22,831 nucleotides of DNA from an uncultured Coriobacteriaceae bacterium. Its GTDB lineage: Bacteria; Actinomycetota; Coriobacteriia; Coriobacteriales; QAMH01. This document shows, one piece after another, positions 21,799 to 22,831 of the stretch. Each line of letters opens with the position of its first letter. Positions within the stretch are counted from its first letter, which is position 1. Under the pieces are notes generated by a model. The model was not told the DNA's origin, searched no databases, and saw only the letters and a list, made by a program, of their open reading frames with translations. The position numbers were made by a program, and so were the translations under genes. The stretch spans positions 1 to 22,831 of the forward strand of contig UQUH01000024.1 of NCBI GenBank assembly GCA_900544245.1, written 5' to 3'.

Positions 21799-22509
21799 GC
21801 TTTTGGCTTCGCGTCGTCGACCTTGCTGTGCGCACCGCGGACGATGGGCTCCACGGGGGCATCGCCAGCTTCCTGCTCCTCGGCCTGCGCCTCGCCCGGG
21901 TGCTCGGTCTGCCACTTGATGGTGGCGCGGCTGCGCTCCTCGAGCTCGACCTCGAGTAGCTCGGCCTTGAAGGCGAAGTTGCACCAGAACGCGCCGGTGA
22001 GGTAGATGAGAATCGCACCGTCGAAGAGGAGCACGCGGGAAGTCGTTTGTGCCCACCTGGTAGGTGTTGATGGCGATGATGATGAGCGCCGCGAGTCCGA
22101 TCATGCGCGCGATGCGCTGGTAGCGAATCGATTCCCACTTGTAGTCCGCCTCGGCCTGCATCTGCGCCTCGCCGTCGGTCTCGGGGTCTCCCGTCAGGCG
22201 CTGGGCGAGCAGCTTGCGAAAGCCGGGGAGCTCGGCGCGCTCGGCGCGGAGCTGGAGGACGCGTATGCCGCTCACGACGTACGCCAGCACGAGCACGATG
22301 ACGAGGCCGTCGGCGTGCTTGAAGGAAATCGAGGTGTCGACGCGCATGAAGTAGGCGGCGGCTCCGACCAGGACTCCCATGAGCAACAGGCACATGAGCG
22401 CGAGGGCGACGGTGCCCATGCTCTTCGCCTTGGGTATGCCCCAGGTCTGGCGCAGGCCGGGAACGGACTTGATGTAGCTCTTGACCTGCTCGTCGGTGGG
22501 TGTGTTCAT
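21795..22509 (-). pseudogene. Unknown four-helix membrane protein, broken by a one-base frameshift
   Basis: I do not recognise the family. The first part (ATG at 22509, GAGGT upstream) encodes about 158 residues, starting MNTPTDEQVKSYIKSVPGLR, with three membrane helices (VALALMCLLLMGVLVGAA, LVIVLVLAYVVSGI, MIGLAALIIIAI). Near 22034-22036 the reading frame shifts by one extra base. The second part (79 residues to the stop at 21795) supplies a fourth helix (DGAILIYLTGAFWCNFAF) and an acidic cytoplasmic tail. Together they make a coherent protein of about 237 residues, whereas without the shift the first frame runs into nonsense overlapping DUF2207. It may be a true recent mutation or a sequencing error; the junction TTCCCGCGTGCTC has no clear slippery run. 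Confidence 0.65.
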
Positions 22510-22737
22510 GTCGTACCTCGTCGCTTTGTCGGAAGGCGAAAGCCCGTGTTTTTTGCGCTGTCTCAAAGTATCGCACACTTCGCCGATGCGCACAGGAGAG
22601 ACAGCGATGGCTTTGGCGGTGCGGAGTGACAGCTCGCGCGGACTCGCTTCCGTGCGTGTCATGGCGTTTCGTTACGCCATATGCGCCGGTGGGCGGGGGA
22701 GATGGCGTGGAGAATTCGTGGTCACGCCCTCTTGCGG
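22510..22737. other. Intergenic stretch without a recognisable gene
   Basis: No open frame here has a ribosome site or protein-like composition. Small inverted repeats are present: GCTGTCTC (22557-22564) with GAGACAGC (22598-22605), and ATGGCGT (22661-22667) with ACGCCAT (22674-22680) around a TTCGTT loop. It separates the frameshifted minus-strand gene from a plus-strand gene beginning at the window edge, so it should hold both promoters. Confidence 0.5.
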
Positions 22738-22759
22738 TATCATGACACAGTTTGTGTCA
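22738..22759 (+). promoter_or_regulatory. Candidate promoter with an overlapping palindromic operator
   Basis: TATCAT (22738-22743, 5 of 6 matches to a -10) is overlapped at its last base by TGACACA-GTT-TGTGTCA (22743-22759), a perfect 7-bp inverted repeat lying where transcription would start. No good -35 is seen (TTCGTG at 22715). The position fits a dimeric repressor of the gene starting at 22823. The regulator family is not recognised. Confidence 0.45.
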
Positions 22760-22790
22760 CAGACTTGATGCGAATTGGGGGTGCGCCCGT

Positions 22791-22820
22791 GATCCTGGAG
22801 AAGAGTTCTCAAGGAGGATC
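22791..22820 (+). promoter_or_regulatory. Hairpin covering the ribosome site of the last gene
   Basis: GATCCT (22791-22796) pairs with AGGATC (22815-22820), and inside it GAGAA (22798-22802) pairs with TTCTC (22806-22810). The outer right arm overlaps the Shine-Dalgarno AAGGAGG (22811-22817), so the folded RNA would partly hide it. The internal loop is uneven (1 base against 4). Confidence 0.4.
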
Positions 22821-22822
22821 AG

Positions 22823-22831
22823 GTGTCGTAC
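22823..22831 (+). CDS. Start of a gene cut by the window end
   Basis: A strong Shine-Dalgarno AAGGAGG (22811-22817) is followed after 5 bases by GTG TCG TAC at the last bases of the window, giving Met-Ser-Tyr. The product cannot be told from three codons. Confidence 0.5.

Noticed and set aside
22557..22605. Another copy of the family 1 repeat (GCTGTCTC...GAGACAGC)
   Set aside because: The arms point the opposite way (TGTCTC outside left) and the inner sequence has no match to either core.

Overview
The window looks like a chromosomal segment from a high-GC Gram-positive bacterium. Most genes have GC-rich third positions, and the combination of a Gram-positive-type suf operon (sufC-B-D-S-U), a molybdate importer, TraX, YfhO and a LemA/DUF2207 pair suggests the actinobacterial class Coriobacteriia. 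That placement is an inference from gene content and style, not from a marker gene. No prophage, transposase, CRISPR array, rRNA or tRNA was seen.

Layout. 1-3.7 kb: a minus-strand modA-modB-modC molybdate/tungstate ABC importer. ModB carries an extra extracytoplasmic domain of about 200 residues, and a ModE-like palindrome sits on the promoter. 3.7-4.5 kb: trmB (tRNA m7G46 methyltransferase, minus strand). 4.7-10.8 kb, plus strand: a TraX-family membrane protein, a polyphosphate kinase with a long disordered Lys-rich tail, a cysteine desulfurase, and mnmA (tRNA 2-thiouridylase). The last two probably work as a sulfur-relay pair. 11.0-13.7 kb, plus strand: a YfhO-family membrane protein in visibly AT-richer DNA. 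13.7-18.8 kb, minus strand: the sufCBDSU Fe-S cluster assembly operon, tightly packed or overlapping, with a clear TTGACA promoter. 19.2-21.8 kb, plus strand: lemA and a DUF2207 membrane protein. 21.8-22.5 kb, minus strand: an unknown four-helix membrane protein broken by a one-base frameshift. The last 0.3 kb holds a palindromic operator candidate and the first codons of another plus-strand gene whose Shine-Dalgarno site lies in a hairpin.

The most distinctive non-genic signal is two families of short palindromic repeats in the gaps between genes. Family 1 has TGAGACA...TGTCTCA ends and occurs at 3639, 4568, 13687 and 19766. Family 2 has ACCAGACAAAA...TTTTGTCTGGT arms and occurs at about 9651, 10850 and 19858. 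They resemble REP/BIME-type elements. At two loci they supply coding sequence: the stop codons of both convergent genes yfhO and sufU, and about 40 N-terminal codons of the DUF2207 protein.

The gene content is otherwise mostly housekeeping: metal-cofactor supply (mod), sulfur handling (suf, cysteine desulfurase, mnmA), tRNA modification, polyphosphate, and envelope proteins. I found no clear unknown multi-gene system. The best leads are the repeats that have entered reading frames, the tailed polyphosphate kinase and the fused ModB.
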